From Gamarada debralockiae (taxonomy: Eukaryota; Ascomycota; Leotiomycetes; Helotiales; Hyphodiscaceae), in the NCBI GenBank assembly GCA_002803225.1, contig NXFV01001516.1:27501-91500 (forward strand): 64,000 bases of DNA, read 5' to 3'. Below the pieces are notes generated by a model. It did no database searches. It saw only the letters and a program-made list of their open reading frames with translations, and was not told the origin of the DNA. Each line of letters opens with the position of its first letter. Positions within the stretch are counted from its first letter, which is position 1. Positions 1-12,100 of the stretch are shown here, piece by piece. Position numbers and translations under genes: made by a program.

Positions 1-1768
1 GATGAGCGCGCCAAATCTTCCGCTCCGCAAAGAGGCTCGTGGAGTTGGAGCGCCATGTGGTTCTCACCCAACGTATCAGCTGTCCACCAAACTTCTCGTA
101 TCCACCTTCTGTACCAAGTGTAGTGCTCATCAGCGCGGATGGCTCGTTATGGAACACCGTCTTGTATCCGTGGTTCACCATGAAGCGCGTGGTATAGTTA
201 TCGTCGTCTACTTTCATCGGTCCCACTGTGCCCCACCACCATTTCTCATCTAAGAAACCTCGGCGGTATTCGAGTGAATGCATGATTTCAGTTCGAGTCA
301 AAGCAGTTCGGCCGGAAATGACAAAGACACCGCCATCGAGGTTGTATGAGGCCGTACATTCGAAGTTATGTCTTTCCAGATATATGACAGCGATGTAGTT
401 GAGCAGCCTCTCCTTAAAGCTCCCCGTCTTGACTCTCTCCACCCGCTTCACGGTCCCAACTAGTCCGACCAACGGATCTTCGAACGGCGCAAGTGCATGC
501 TTGAGGAAAGTAACTGGCCAGAAAACATGATCATCGGCGTAACAAGTAATCGCTGTTTCAATCTTCTTGACTGCGTGGATGCACTGTGCTCGTTTGTCTG
601 GATGTTCGATGGCAGTGACGATTATGGTTCCGAATTTTACACCGGCTTCCTTTTCGAGTGCTTCGCAAACTCTTTGTGCTGTTTGGAGTCTGCGGAGGTC
701 GGCCGTTGAGACAACTGTGAAGTTTCGAAGTCAGCATTTATTAACTGGGGAAGAAAAGGGATTTTTTGAGGTTAGAGATACTCTTCTTACTCCGAGGTGG
801 GGCAAAAGTAAGGAGTATAACTCAAGAGCTGGGCCAAAAGAGGGAATGTGGATGGTTGACGAGAAATACGCACTGATTTGGCCGGGGCAATTGTTGATGA
901 TGCCTTTGATGGTCTTTTTGAATTCTTCCCCAAAGGAGCCGACGGAAGGAATGATGACTGTGACGTCCTTTGGTAAGAATGTTGGATTAATCGCTGGTCG
1001 GTACAAGTTCGCCTCTGTCAGGAAGACATAGCTGTAGGTATGGACGATGATCTTCACGGCTTTCCACCAAAAGAGCCAGAGAAAGGCAAGCCACCAAGGA
1101 TTTGACTTGAGAACTTCGACATAATCAAGGATTAATGCCTGCGTTGGAGGGTGAAGTGCCAGGGATATTAGGATCAAGACCAGCACCGGTTGGTAGGTGA
1201 CAATGGCGTAGAAGGTTCCGAGGACGTTTGGTACGTACTTTCCCAAAGAGACATGAGCGGCCTTGAAGACCCATGTCCCAAGCCAGACGACGATGAAGGC
1301 GAAACCGCCCCAGCCGAGCAGACTAGGGATGGTGTTGATGACGCAGTAGCTGCAAGTCGTTAAAGAGGATACAACTGCAGCTCCCAATGGCAGGAGGACA
1401 CAGTCGCGGATGGACACTCCGAATGCTTGACCGGCTGAAATGAAGTTGCTGGAAAGCCTTCTGCCAAACTCAGTAAAAGAGTCAAAGATTTCCCCAATTG
1501 TTGGGCGCCATGCAAGCCAGGACCAAATCCAGGACCAGCAAAACAGAAAGTAGCCGGTAATCGAACCCCATAAGCTGGCATCTGGCGCATGCACATGTTC
1601 CCATATCGCATTTTCGACGACACCAGAAGTGCAGGATCGTAGAGGTACGTCCTTCCATGGACTTTTTCCATATCTGGCGGAGTCGTGGAACAGGTTCTTG
1701 CAATCCTTTGCAATATAACTCAACGCCCCATCATCTATGGATCCTTGTTTGTGCACTCGAGGTGACAT
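1..1768 (-). CDS. Polysaccharide synthase, glycosyltransferase family 2 (partial, C-terminus off window)
   Basis: Membrane processive glycosyltransferase of the hyaluronan/cellulose-synthase type (fungal Cps1-like). It would polymerise a polysaccharide from a nucleotide sugar at the plasma membrane. Exon 1 (1768-874) encodes several hydrophobic segments and then the start of the GT2 fold (DVTVIIPSVG, followed by a TI.GII pattern). A 159-nt intron (873-715, GTGCGT...CACAG) joins in phase to exon 2 (714 to below 1). Exon 2 reads ADDHVFWP (metal/nucleotide-binding Asp motif), then DGGVFVISGRT, then EKWWWG, then a QLIRW motif, which is the QxxRW signature of processive synthases. The reading frame is still open at base 1, so the last transmembrane part lies outside the window. 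The start ATG at 1768 is the first in frame. The family call is strong; the exact polymer cannot be inferred. No neighbour suggests a dedicated cluster. Confidence 0.88.
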
Positions 1769-4700
1769 GATGCTTTGAGTTTGACAAATCTTGACGAAAT
1801 GAGACTTCTAAGGGAGGAACTGGATATCACTGAGCGCTTTAGATTAATCTTCCAAGCAGAAAGTGTCGCGGAAAAGAGGGAATTCACAACTGTCGAAGAG
1901 TGAAAGGTCAAGTGAACTCTTTGTTGAGCCAGCTTTGACTTCCGACAACCCATTCACCGGAAGTGGTGTGAATGGAATGCGAAGCTCTGAATCAAAGGTG
2001 AACCCTTTGATATTCAATTCAAATGCGCCCAAATTGTCTGGAGAGTGACAGATTACATTCTTGTTAAGTAATGACATCGTTGTCCGAGAAGAGAAAGGCA
2101 TTCCACCCCCAAGGACAAGAGTGTCTAGTGCATCAAGTCTCCTTTACTTCACCTTATACTCCAAAGCTCTCATCAAAGGTAATCTTCTTCAAGATGTCAT
2201 TGTGATTCAATGGATCTTAAAATACCAAGCAGTGCCAAGAGTCGCTATTGCTTCAAGCGCTCGAGCAAAAGAATCAAGTTATCCAAACAGGTCCATTTCC
2301 AAAGCTGAGCTTCTGCATACTCTCTCACACTATCAGACGTTGATTGCGAGAGTAAGATAAATTATCAATTCAATATCATAAGTTTTGGAAATAGAATATA
2401 CATAGCGTGCAGTTGTGTTGCGTCTGATGGGGGAGGACGTTTTGTCTCCCTTGAGCAACGAGGTTTCAGTCCAACATTATCACCTTCATCTTGTTTCTCT
2501 CTTTTTCACTTCACCAAACCCGGTGTCGAAGCATACTGTCAAGAACTCAAGAACTAAGTCGTTTCATTTATGTCTCCAGTGAGTTGTAAATACGCATACA
2601 CACATTGCGTGATCCATGTTAGATTTCTTGTTTGGTGGGGTACTGCGGGGCAGGAACAGAGATCGTCCATCACTAGGAAAGACGGAGTACAAGCACTGCA
2701 AACTGAACTCTTCCAGTTCAATTCTAAATTTCGCAAGGCAATCAACTTGGGAGCCTTTGAAGCCGGAGGGAGGAAGTTTAGCACAAAGGGGAGAACGCAC
2801 TTGACATGTGAACAATAGGGGTCGGGCTTTGTTTCCAAGTGCCAAAGGCAGACAGATTTTCGTATTATTCTCTCAAATACACGTTTGCCTGCAGTAATGC
2901 GTAGTCTGTTGTATGTACTCATCAATACGAGCTATTTGTAAAATTGGACTATGGAATTCATCAATTAGACGTCCAACTGGTCAATCACATGCGAATACGA
3001 ATTCCATTATCTGATTGGTCAATAATTGACGTCTAATTCGCATTTATCGTCCAATTGATAAACCCCATAGACCAATTTACGAATAGCTCGTATTGATGAG
3101 TATGATACAACAACTGAAGCCATGCACGCAACAAAGACCGTCAGTTTGTGAAGACCTTGATGACTTGACAACTGATGCGAGTCGAACCTTTGATTTACTT
3201 TTGAATTTGAATCCATCATCCCTTGAAATTTGTTTTATTTTTATTTCATCTCATTTCATTTTATTTATTTAAATATTTTTTGGACGGTAAAGGTAGAAAG
3301 CTATGCCACAACTATACGACACGTGATGCTCCAAACAGAGTCGGGCTTTGATGCCGGATGCTATGAAGATCTCTCAACTACCAACGCTTTCCATCAGTGG
3401 CTTTGAAGATCACTATTCAAGTAATTAAATACGTTGTTAAGCGTTCCGCATGCAAGCTACGAGACTTCTCATACTATCATCGGATGACCGGCAGACGGCT
3501 GGCAGCTGGATATTTGGTGAAGAAGAGGAACAGTATCATTATCACTCAGCACAACAAGAGTGTGGAATTATCAAAGACTCCCGAGGAGTGAGACAGAGCT
3601 CCCAAGCTAAGACCTTCATGAAAATTTAGAAGCTTGGAGAAATGCTTCAGGGCAAAGAAGGATAACCCGAGTAACGACGTCGACGCAGAGATCGAGGCAA
3701 GATTTCGACCCGAAGACGTCGGAAACTCTTCCTCGATCAACAACTTCTTGCGTCATGATGAGATCGACTCGTCTCTCGGGAATATGTCAGATCTCGCTGC
3801 TCATATATCCAGCTTCCAAGAATGGAAAAAACTGACCGGCGACCTAAAATTTGATCACAGTCTATAAAACATCACGTGATGCTCCATTCAGGGACCCGGT
3901 AATGGAAAGGACAAGTGCCGATGTCTTGCACTCCCCCAGAGATTGACAGATTGACACCGAGTTGGTCAGCAAGTGTTTGTTCAAGAAACGCTTGACCAAG
4001 TTTTGAGATTTGACCTATGATGCAATCTTGCTTTCAGAGTCCAACAAGTGCAAAGATACCGCTTCATTGTGACATGAAACCAGTTGCTGCTACGCTTGAA
4101 ATGCTATCGCTGGTACACGGAGCTGTTTCCTGTCATAATGTCCCTTCAGCATAGGCGCATGCAAAAGCCACAGAAGGTCTCGCTGGGAGTTTCATGGCGA
4201 GAGCGCTCGGTTTCGAAGATCTCGCCGGATACGAAATCGCAGTTCCCCATTCACGTCTGGCTCGGCTTTGGCATTGCAGGGAGTTCTTTTCCTGAAATTC
4301 CAATCAAGTAGAGAGTTGCGGGATTTCCATGATAGCTTCGGTGAATAGAAAGGCCAAGCGCGATAAAAGCACTTGCTGACGTTAGATTGGTGCGCGAGCG
4401 GACTCGGGGAGCACAGAACATCTTTGGCATTCCAATGTGTGCATCTTTGCCTAAATTCGCCATTTTTGAAACCGGGGAGGCATTTCCGTGAGGTTAGGTG
4501 CAGCTATAGGCTGAGGAGGGGAAAGTAGGAAGCAAGACATCAAGAAACTGTCATTTTTGGGGGCTTAGGGGTTGAACGAAAGGGGGAAAGTCCCATCGAC
4601 GCTGTGCAAGGTACTAGGTAAGCACGTGACTTCGGGATCTAAAGTGAGGCTACTAAATTTTGAATCCCCGAAGTACATATCTGGACCGCAGAGTTCGCTC

Positions 4701-5671
4701 GCTGCTGGATCGCTGCAGTGGAAATCACAATTTTAAGCCACAACGAGTAGAATATCGACAGACAGAGTATCCGGCATTTCCCGGTACCACAAGAGGACTG
4801 GAAGCAAATCGAGATTTGTTTTTCTGATCGGAAGTGCCGTTGAAAGAAGAGCCATCGTGAGTTCTGGGCAGGAGCAGGGGGCGGGGTGGCAGAATGCCAA
4901 AGATCTTCCAGATCTATTTCCCCTCCCGTTGGGCGGCAACTCCCATGGAACTGGTCAGCCTTGTGTCGTCGCATGACACAAGAGGGATTAGAGTTCGAGG
5001 AGACCGCGGCGGGACTTAAGAGACGTCCGTCAATATAATATATATATTTCATGCAAGACTCTGACCCGACCACGAAGCGAAGTGAAGAAAGAAATCAACA
5101 GGATAGCAAGCAGAAAGAAGAAGCAGCAGAAGTGAGGCACAATAGTACGTACAACGCCCAGCAAGGAACAGAGTTGCAGCCACATACCCATGCCACATAT
5201 GATCCTATCACAAAGCTTCAGCATGTAGTCACGGTACCCAATACATCTTCAGCAGCAATATCTAGCAATACGCATCCACTCCAACACCGCAAAGGGGCTC
5301 GGGATAGGACAAAACCATATAGACGGATTACCTCGTCCGTACTTTCACCCATCACGTTGGGAGGCGCAGGCACATTTTCAACGTCCGCACCTCCCATCCA
5401 CGTCCGCAAATCACTGCATCTACTCGCCCAGCTTACACGATTGCCGAAACCTTCCTACCTGATAAAACAACAGCCCTTCGACTCCAGCAACCTCCCTTAG
5501 AGATAATTCCGGCCATCGAATAATTTCTCTACGAATAACGCAGCATACCCAAAAAGGCTTTGTCAAGCCAAAACCTCAGAACAGCGTGTGGTGCAGCCAG
5601 ACATTCCATCAGGCAGCCTAACTCCGTGCACCACACCCCGCCATCCTCCCGCAACACAAAATACAGCAACA
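1769..5671. other. Gene-poor intergenic region
   Basis: About 3.9 kb between the glycosyltransferase and the F-box gene. Open frames of 60-150 codons occur on both strands, but none shows a recognisable domain, splice structure or protein-like composition. It holds the foldback element at 2909-3113 and two copies of a 14-bp direct repeat (CACGTGATGCTCCA) at 3320-3333 and 3873-3886. Between those copies lie two short plus-strand open frames (3397-3591 and 3634-3867) with no family I recognise. The stretch at 5030-5050 is AT-rich (TATA-like), and the DNA to 5671 is probably the 5' leader and promoter of the F-box gene. Confidence 0.5.
2909..3113. mobile_element. Foldback / MITE-like inverted-repeat element
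   Basis: The left arm starting near 2909 and the right arm ending near 3113 are reverse complements over about 55-60 bases, with few mismatches and a one-base gap. The core shared segment is ACTCATCAATACGAGCTATT (left 2918 onward; reverse complement on the right, 3082-3101). The inner parts (AATTAGACGT... near 2962 and ...ACGTCTAATT near 3029) pair again, so almost the whole 205 bp could fold into one hairpin with a short central loop. There is no coding capacity. Size and structure fit a miniature inverted-repeat (foldback) element. I could not define a convincing target-site duplication, so the superfamily is open. Confidence 0.65.
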
Positions 5672-6987
5672 ATGTCCTGCTCCTGCTGTTCCGGCGAAAC
5701 GCACAAGAGGGAGACATTCGAGCCCTTCATCGATCCCGCACCACTGGCAAAAAGATGCAAGCTCGACAATGGTGACAAGAAGTTCAGCCTGCCTATGGTG
5801 GGGCCGGAAACCACCCCTCCATTCGAATGCCCGTTGCAAGCTCTCCCCGTCGAATGCTACCAAGCATGCTTGCAATACTTGGATATCGCGGCTTTGACGA
5901 CTATGCGTCGAGTATCCCAGTTCACTAGACGCACGATCGATTCTCTGCATCCGTATCGCGAGCTCTATGAGCATGCGCCCCAGGCTATTCGGGCTTGTTT
6001 GAGTACCGGGGTTGCTTCGCATATCCCTCTTTTACGACTGCACAACTCCTTAACCTCGATGGAATGTTATTACTGCAAGAGAGCGTATGTGCCTTCCATT
6101 TCTCAATCTTTTCGGGTCTGCAAGGTGCATAGCTAACAAATCAAAGCGACCCTCCCAGATCCCAATTCGGCTCCTACCTCTCCCTCTTCGAATGCCGCCG
6201 CGCCTGCCTCTTCTGCCTCCGAAACAACACTGCCCTCCTAGCCGTCGACCTCATGACCGTCCTAACTCTCTGCTGCCAACGCAACTGCTCGATTCGCTCC
6301 ATCGATTCCTTCCGTCTCCTGGGAACACTCCCCGGCGTTTATGGCCCACATTCCACACCCATCGCTCTTCGAAGCACCCTCGTGCGCGGTCCCTCCGTCA
6401 CCACTGTCTCCGGCACCTCCCTGTCAGAAAAGGAACAGCGCGTATTGTATGGCAGAACACCCAGTGCAACGATCTACCATCATCCGCTCGTTAAGCCGGA
6501 GGAGGAAAGCGATATTGCGCCTGCGCCGGGATACATAAGTCCGGATACGCAGAAGAAGATGCTGTACACATACCAAACCGCCATTTTGTTCCCATATCTA
6601 GCATCCGACAAGAAGACGAGTGATTATGGGGTGATGTGCGGGGAATGCAATTTGCATATGCGATTCGAGGAGAGCAGATGGATGAAGGAACAGAACAACC
6701 GAAGACGAAATCACCAAGATCCCACTGCCAGTTTACGGACGAGGGATTTCATTAATGATGTTAGAAGATCAGGATGTATGCAGTATACGGTCAGTGAGGA
6801 AGCGGCGAAGGATGCGAAAGAGTTTCAGGTTGGTGCTGGTGCTGGAAAGGAGGGAGAGGAGAAGAGCAAGAGTTGTATTAGTATTCAGGATCATAGACTG
6901 GTGCATATTAGGGAGAAGTTGCCTAGAGAGGAGATGGAATATAGAGCGAAGATGAGGAAGCCTATGCAGCCGGTCATTACTGGTTAA
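5672..6987 (+). CDS. F-box domain protein with Cys-rich linker
   Basis: Two exons, 5672-6084 and 6147-6987, with a 62-nt intron (GTATGT, branch GCTAAC, acceptor AAAG) joined in phase; predicted 417 aa. An in-frame ATG at 5588 is possible, but the one at 5672 (CAACAATGTCC, protein MSCSCCSG) has the better context. An F-box-like segment lies near residues 50-110 (ECPLQALPVECYQACLQYL, then ALTTMRRVSQ), as in SCF ubiquitin-ligase substrate adaptors that bind Skp1. After it come paired cysteines (ECYYCKR, then FECRRACLFC, and CGEC later) arranged like the small zinc-binding region seen in many fungal F-box proteins. The C-terminal third is charged and polar. Substrate unknown. No LRR or WD40 repeats are visible. 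Confidence 0.78.
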
Positions 6988-9109
6988 CTTCTCTCTCTCT
7001 GTATGGCGCTGGGACGAATATGGGTGTATGGACAAGAGTTTCTCTGGCGTTTGGGTGGGACTGGGAAAATGGGTTTGGCTTCCATTACTACACGAGGGGT
7101 GTTTGGGATTGTTCGTCGCGGAGTCGCTAGATACCTAAGTCACCTTATTCTCCACAATTCGAACAATAATTCGTATACCGTTGTTCCTTCATTCATACAT
7201 GGTTGTTCTACTCTTGGGCAACAGGTCCAAATATGTCGATCGCCTCCCGCGTTCCACCATCTATCTCATCTAAGGACACATCTCAGCGATCTTCCTCAAG
7301 ACGTCATCGCAATGTAACGGTCCCCTGCATCTAATTCATCCTGGCCGCATCCTCAAACCCGAAAGCAAAACCCGAACTGTGCCGCTCACGTGTCCCTTGC
7401 CCTCCAATTCTCCCTCGTATCCAGAAATCCTAACCCAAGGATCCGGAAACGACTCTGACAGAACTACTTATGTCAGATCATTGATCGACTTGCAGCAACG
7501 ACGTACAATAACGTGAATGATCTTTCCTCCCCCATCGCCCAAACTTCCAAGATGCAAAATCCGGAAATCAGTAATAGTTAAATCGATTAAGTACCGAAGA
7601 TGCAAGTTTGCAAATCTGGAGATCTCTTCCAAAGATTAGGCCAAGGAAAAGTGAGGTGAGTAAAGCTTGGCTGGTGCCGGCGTAGCCACCTCCTTTTCCA
7701 CGTCTACAATTCCTCGCGTAAGTCCGCCCCCGTTTCCCTACTACCAAAGGGTTCCATTGACTTGAAAAGAAGTACTCTGGATGCCGTGCATAGATATTCC
7801 CCAGCGTCAAGCAAGGGATGATAATACTTCCTCTTTGGCAGTAAGGAGACACACCGATCTGGTTGAATTGCAAGTGCTGCCAGCCCGTCCTCGCGTGCAT
7901 TTAGTTAAGAAAGCTTGGCGATAGGAGAAAGCCTATCTCCTAAGTTCTATGGGAAATGGGAATCCCATCTTACAATACGGAACTTTACTGAAAGCGACGG
8001 AGCCGAGACATCTAATCCATGCCCAATAATTGGAGAAAGTTGACAAAGTTGAGGCGATGTGGTACATACACTGCTTTGAGTAATTGCTCAACTTGTCAAA
8101 TTGCCAGACAGCTCCCAAGATGCATCCGCCCGTCCTTCACGCAAAAGTCATTGGCATCACGACCCAAGAATCTCCCATCACGAGGAATCCAATAAAAAAG
8201 AAGAGACAACTCAAGAAGTTGTTGAACCGACTCTTACAAAACACCGTTCATATCCTCTCTTCAAAACGCTTCACGCAAAACTCCCCTCATTCATCCCACC
8301 TTCTCCTTGTCTCGAAAAATCAAACAAGGGCTCTATCGTATTTTCGCCCAATCTCAATCTCACATGCACGATCTCATGAGAGCAACTCTTCACGTTCCAT
8401 CGCTGGCACGCAATCTCATCCTTCCAGCCCTCCTACATTCATCACGGCAGCACCCTGCATCAATTCAAATCCTACAAGGAACCTTCAAACACAACAACCC
8501 TGAACCATCCAACACGATTACCGAATCCAACCATTTTTGAAGCTAGCGAAAGTACCCGTATATTCTGTGCCACCCACGCACGCCGGAGGTTGCTGGCGGT
8601 TCGGCCCTTATATCTTGGTAGTTGGCGCGGAGACCTTACCGACGACATGATGTTGTGTATTTGAAGGCTATACAATGAGTTAAGGTTAAATAAGTGGAGT
8701 GACCTCGTGGATGGCCAAGGCGAAAACACGGCTTCCACAACAGAGAACGATGAGAATACGGCTTCAGTTAAGTCGTGGACACGAGGACCGGCTTCATCAG
8801 ACGCAAAGAACTAAACTAAACAGTACTCGGAGACTCTATTTCCTATGAACACCAAGCAGCCCAAAGACCAAAAGTTACAAAACCAATAAGTGCGTACTGT
8901 ACATAATTGCGCCAATTCTCGACTGTATGCCCCTTTCCCTCATCTTTGAGACGACACGGTCTTTGTCCGCGCCCACGGCGTTTACCCATGAAGCTACCCC
9001 ATGCTACGCCTCACCAATGCATCCTTCACCTCCCTACCAACAAACCCGTGTCAGAATGACAAGTATACAATCCTGCTCTAAATCACCCATCCAACAAGCA
9101 TGTTCCTGC
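6988..9109. other. Intergenic region between F-box gene and myosin
   Basis: About 2.1 kb separating two converging genes. Several 60-140-codon open frames exist on both strands, but they are low in complexity or compositionally odd (for example Pro/Ser/His-rich around 8084-8540) and match no family I know. The stretch next to 9110 should contain the 3' ends of both flanking genes. I see no RNA gene, repeat or transposon signature. Confidence 0.45.
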
Positions 9110-12100
9110 TCACAAGAAGCCCTTACTCATACTAACTTGCCTACTCAAACTACTCTTTCGTTTCGGGATCTCAACCCCACTTTCACCGTATTCACTCCCC
9201 TTCCCCCAAGCACCACTCCCCACTCGTCCAATCACACTCCCTGGCCTCCCCATCCCTGCAGCCTTCCACCCCTCATTCTCCCTCTCCAACCTCAGCTTCT
9301 GCTCTTTGGCCTCTCTAGCTTCCCTCTCCGCGCGCTTAGCCTGTAGCTGCGCCTGCGATTCCGATTGTTGGAGCTCATCTATTGTTTTGAGGAGTTTTTC
9401 GTGTTTGTCGCGGGAGCGGGTGAGGTCGTCTTGGAGTTGGGCGTTGGCTTTTTCTTTGCGCTCGATTTGCAGTTGTAAGTCTTTGACTGTGCGGTCGACG
9501 TTACGGACTGAGCGTTGGGATTGCGATTGTTGAGCTAGTTGGGCTTCGAGTTGTTGTTCCAGCTGTTTGTTATTAGCATTGTGACACGGTGATTGGAACG
9601 GGATCACAAACCTCTTGCACACGTCCATGAAGGAATCTGACATCCTGGCTGGCACTGGAGTAGCCCTTGGTCTCAAGGTCAACAAGTCTGACCTGCACCT
9701 CCTTGAGGTTCTTCTCCAAAGCAGCTTTCTCCTTGTTGAGCTGAACGGTCATTTCACGTTCAGCAACAATATCCTTCTGCGTTTCACTCGCCAGCGCTTC
9801 AGCACGGCGCATCTTGTTCACAGCCGCAGCAGCAATGTCCTCTTGCTGAGCAAGATTGGATTTGAGTTCCAACAACTCACGATCCATACCCGCTGCATTG
9901 CGCAGAGACGGACTATCACCTCTAGCAAGATCTTCAAGCCCAGTCTTGGCTTCCTCAAGTCTAGCTTCTAGACCCCGCTTCTCGCGCTGCAGTATATCTC
10001 GTTCTGCAGCGATGTCGTCGACTGAGGTGCGCAGACTGCGAACTTGGGAGAGCAATGTCACGACCTTGCCATTAGCTTCATTGTGTGCACGGACAGCTTC
10101 ATCTCGTGAAGCCGAGAGATCAGAGAGTGTTGATTCCAGACGGGATTTCTCTTTGGACCATGTGGAACTGTTCAGGACTTCGTCATCCCACTTCGATCGC
10201 AACTCATCCAGCTCTTCTCTCAAGCGAGTATTCTCCCCTTGCTGGAAGAGTTTCTCTTCTCTTGCGATGTCCAACTCATTGGTGAGAGTTGCGAATTCAG
10301 CTTGGTATTTCTTGCGCGTTTGCTCCATGCTGGATTCCTTGTCTTCGATATCTATTGCTCGTTGGCTGCGATAGTCTTCTAGCTCGTTCTGCAATCGTTT
10401 GCGTGCTTGTGTCGCGGCCTCCAGATCAGCGGACATGTCTTCAAGTCTTTCTTCATAGCTTTGGTTTTGACGTTGGAGATCCTCGATCGTGGCGTCCATT
10501 TGCTTTCGTTCGGACATGATCTCTGCACAGGTGTCTTCGGCTTCCCGTGCTTGCTCTCGGGCAAATTGTTCGGCTCTAGATGCCTTGAGAACGGCGATCT
10601 CGGCTTGCTCGAGCTTGCTGAAGTACTCATCTGCTCGACTCTTGTAGAGAGACAGACTTGATGTCACGTCCGCGAGTTTCGAGGACTCAGAGTCAAGTCG
10701 GATCTGAAGGTCCGCAAATTCCTGGAGGAGCTGGCTTCGACTGGAAGCATCTTGGTCTCTCTGAAGAGTCATGTCTTCCAAATCAGACCTGGCGTCTCGA
10801 AGCTCAACCTCCAAAGTAGCACGAGCATGCTTCAGTCCCTCGAAATGCTTCTTCGTATCCTGAAGTTCGGCAACGGCGTCCTTGTGAATATGCATGAGAG
10901 ATCGTCGAGAGTCCTCTTGATTGTTGATGAGATCGAAAAGCTCTTCGTGCGACTTTGTTTGAATATCACGAAGCGACAACTGGCCTGTTTGGATACTTTT
11001 CTCGAGTGCTGAAACCTTCTTCGCTGAATCGTCGAGCATATCATGTAATCTGTTGTTGGCTTGCTCAAGCTTCTGGACACGGCGAAGAGATGGGCTATCC
11101 TCGGGCCATAACTCTCGTGAAGGCGTCGACCGCTCGAGCTGACTTTGAAGGTGGCGATTCTGCATCTGAGTGAGTTGGAGCTGATTTTGAAGCTCCTCGA
11201 AGTCAGCCTTGAGGTCCATCCTATTGTTGAAGCTCAGAATATCGGCTGTGCGGTCAGATCGACCAGAATCTTGGGCCTCTGTTCCAGTACTAGGGAAGCG
11301 ACGAGTCGGGGTGGAGACATTGGAGCGAGGTCGACCATTCAACTTGTTCCTCAAATGGCTTGGTGATTGGTTGAATGGGCCCTGATTGGGGTTGATCTCC
11401 TCCAATTTTGGGCGGCTAGGTGACTGTCTTTCGGCCGAGTCAAATTCGTCCTCGTACTTTTTGCGTAAGTCTGCCAGTTGGGATTCGGCATTTGACCGTC
11501 CCGCAGATTGGACACGAAGATTCTGCTGCAACTCCTCAATCTTTTGGGTAAGGCTCGGGACGAGGTTTGGAGGAGTTCTGCCTCTGTCGCTCCCACCATC
11601 GAAGCCGAATTGTGGTGTTGGAGGTGTCATATCTGGATCGACCTTCTTTAACAATTCGAGAATTTCCCCGTCACGATTTTCAAGCATTGCCTGCAGTTGT
11701 CGGCTTTTTGCTTGTGCCTGAGTATGAAGTTGACGCTCGTCCTCAAGTTTTCGATTGGCTTCTGCAAGTTGAGTGGTGAAAGTAGACGTGGCTTTCTCAG
11801 CATTTCGGCTTGCCTTATGCTCACGTGCGACTTCATGATTGAGATCTTCCAAACTAAGCTGAAGTTTCTCAATCTGCTTGTCTTTCGAAGCAAGTGCTTC
11901 TTGGACCTCTCCAATTTGCTTGTTGAGCTTTTGGTTCAAACCTTCCAACTTTGTGTTGTCGCGCTGTAGGTTTTGCAGTTGACCACGATTTGTTTCGCTG
12001 GCCCGAGATGCAGAACGAGAAATCTCAAGCTGTTTCGACTGAAGTTTGTTCATGAGTGACTTGACGTCGGCTTCTGAGGCATTGAGTCGGCTCCTGGCTG

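Noticed and set aside
5051..5500. 150-codon plus-strand open frame before the F-box gene
   Set aside because: Low-complexity polar sequence without family features; more likely promoter/leader sequence.
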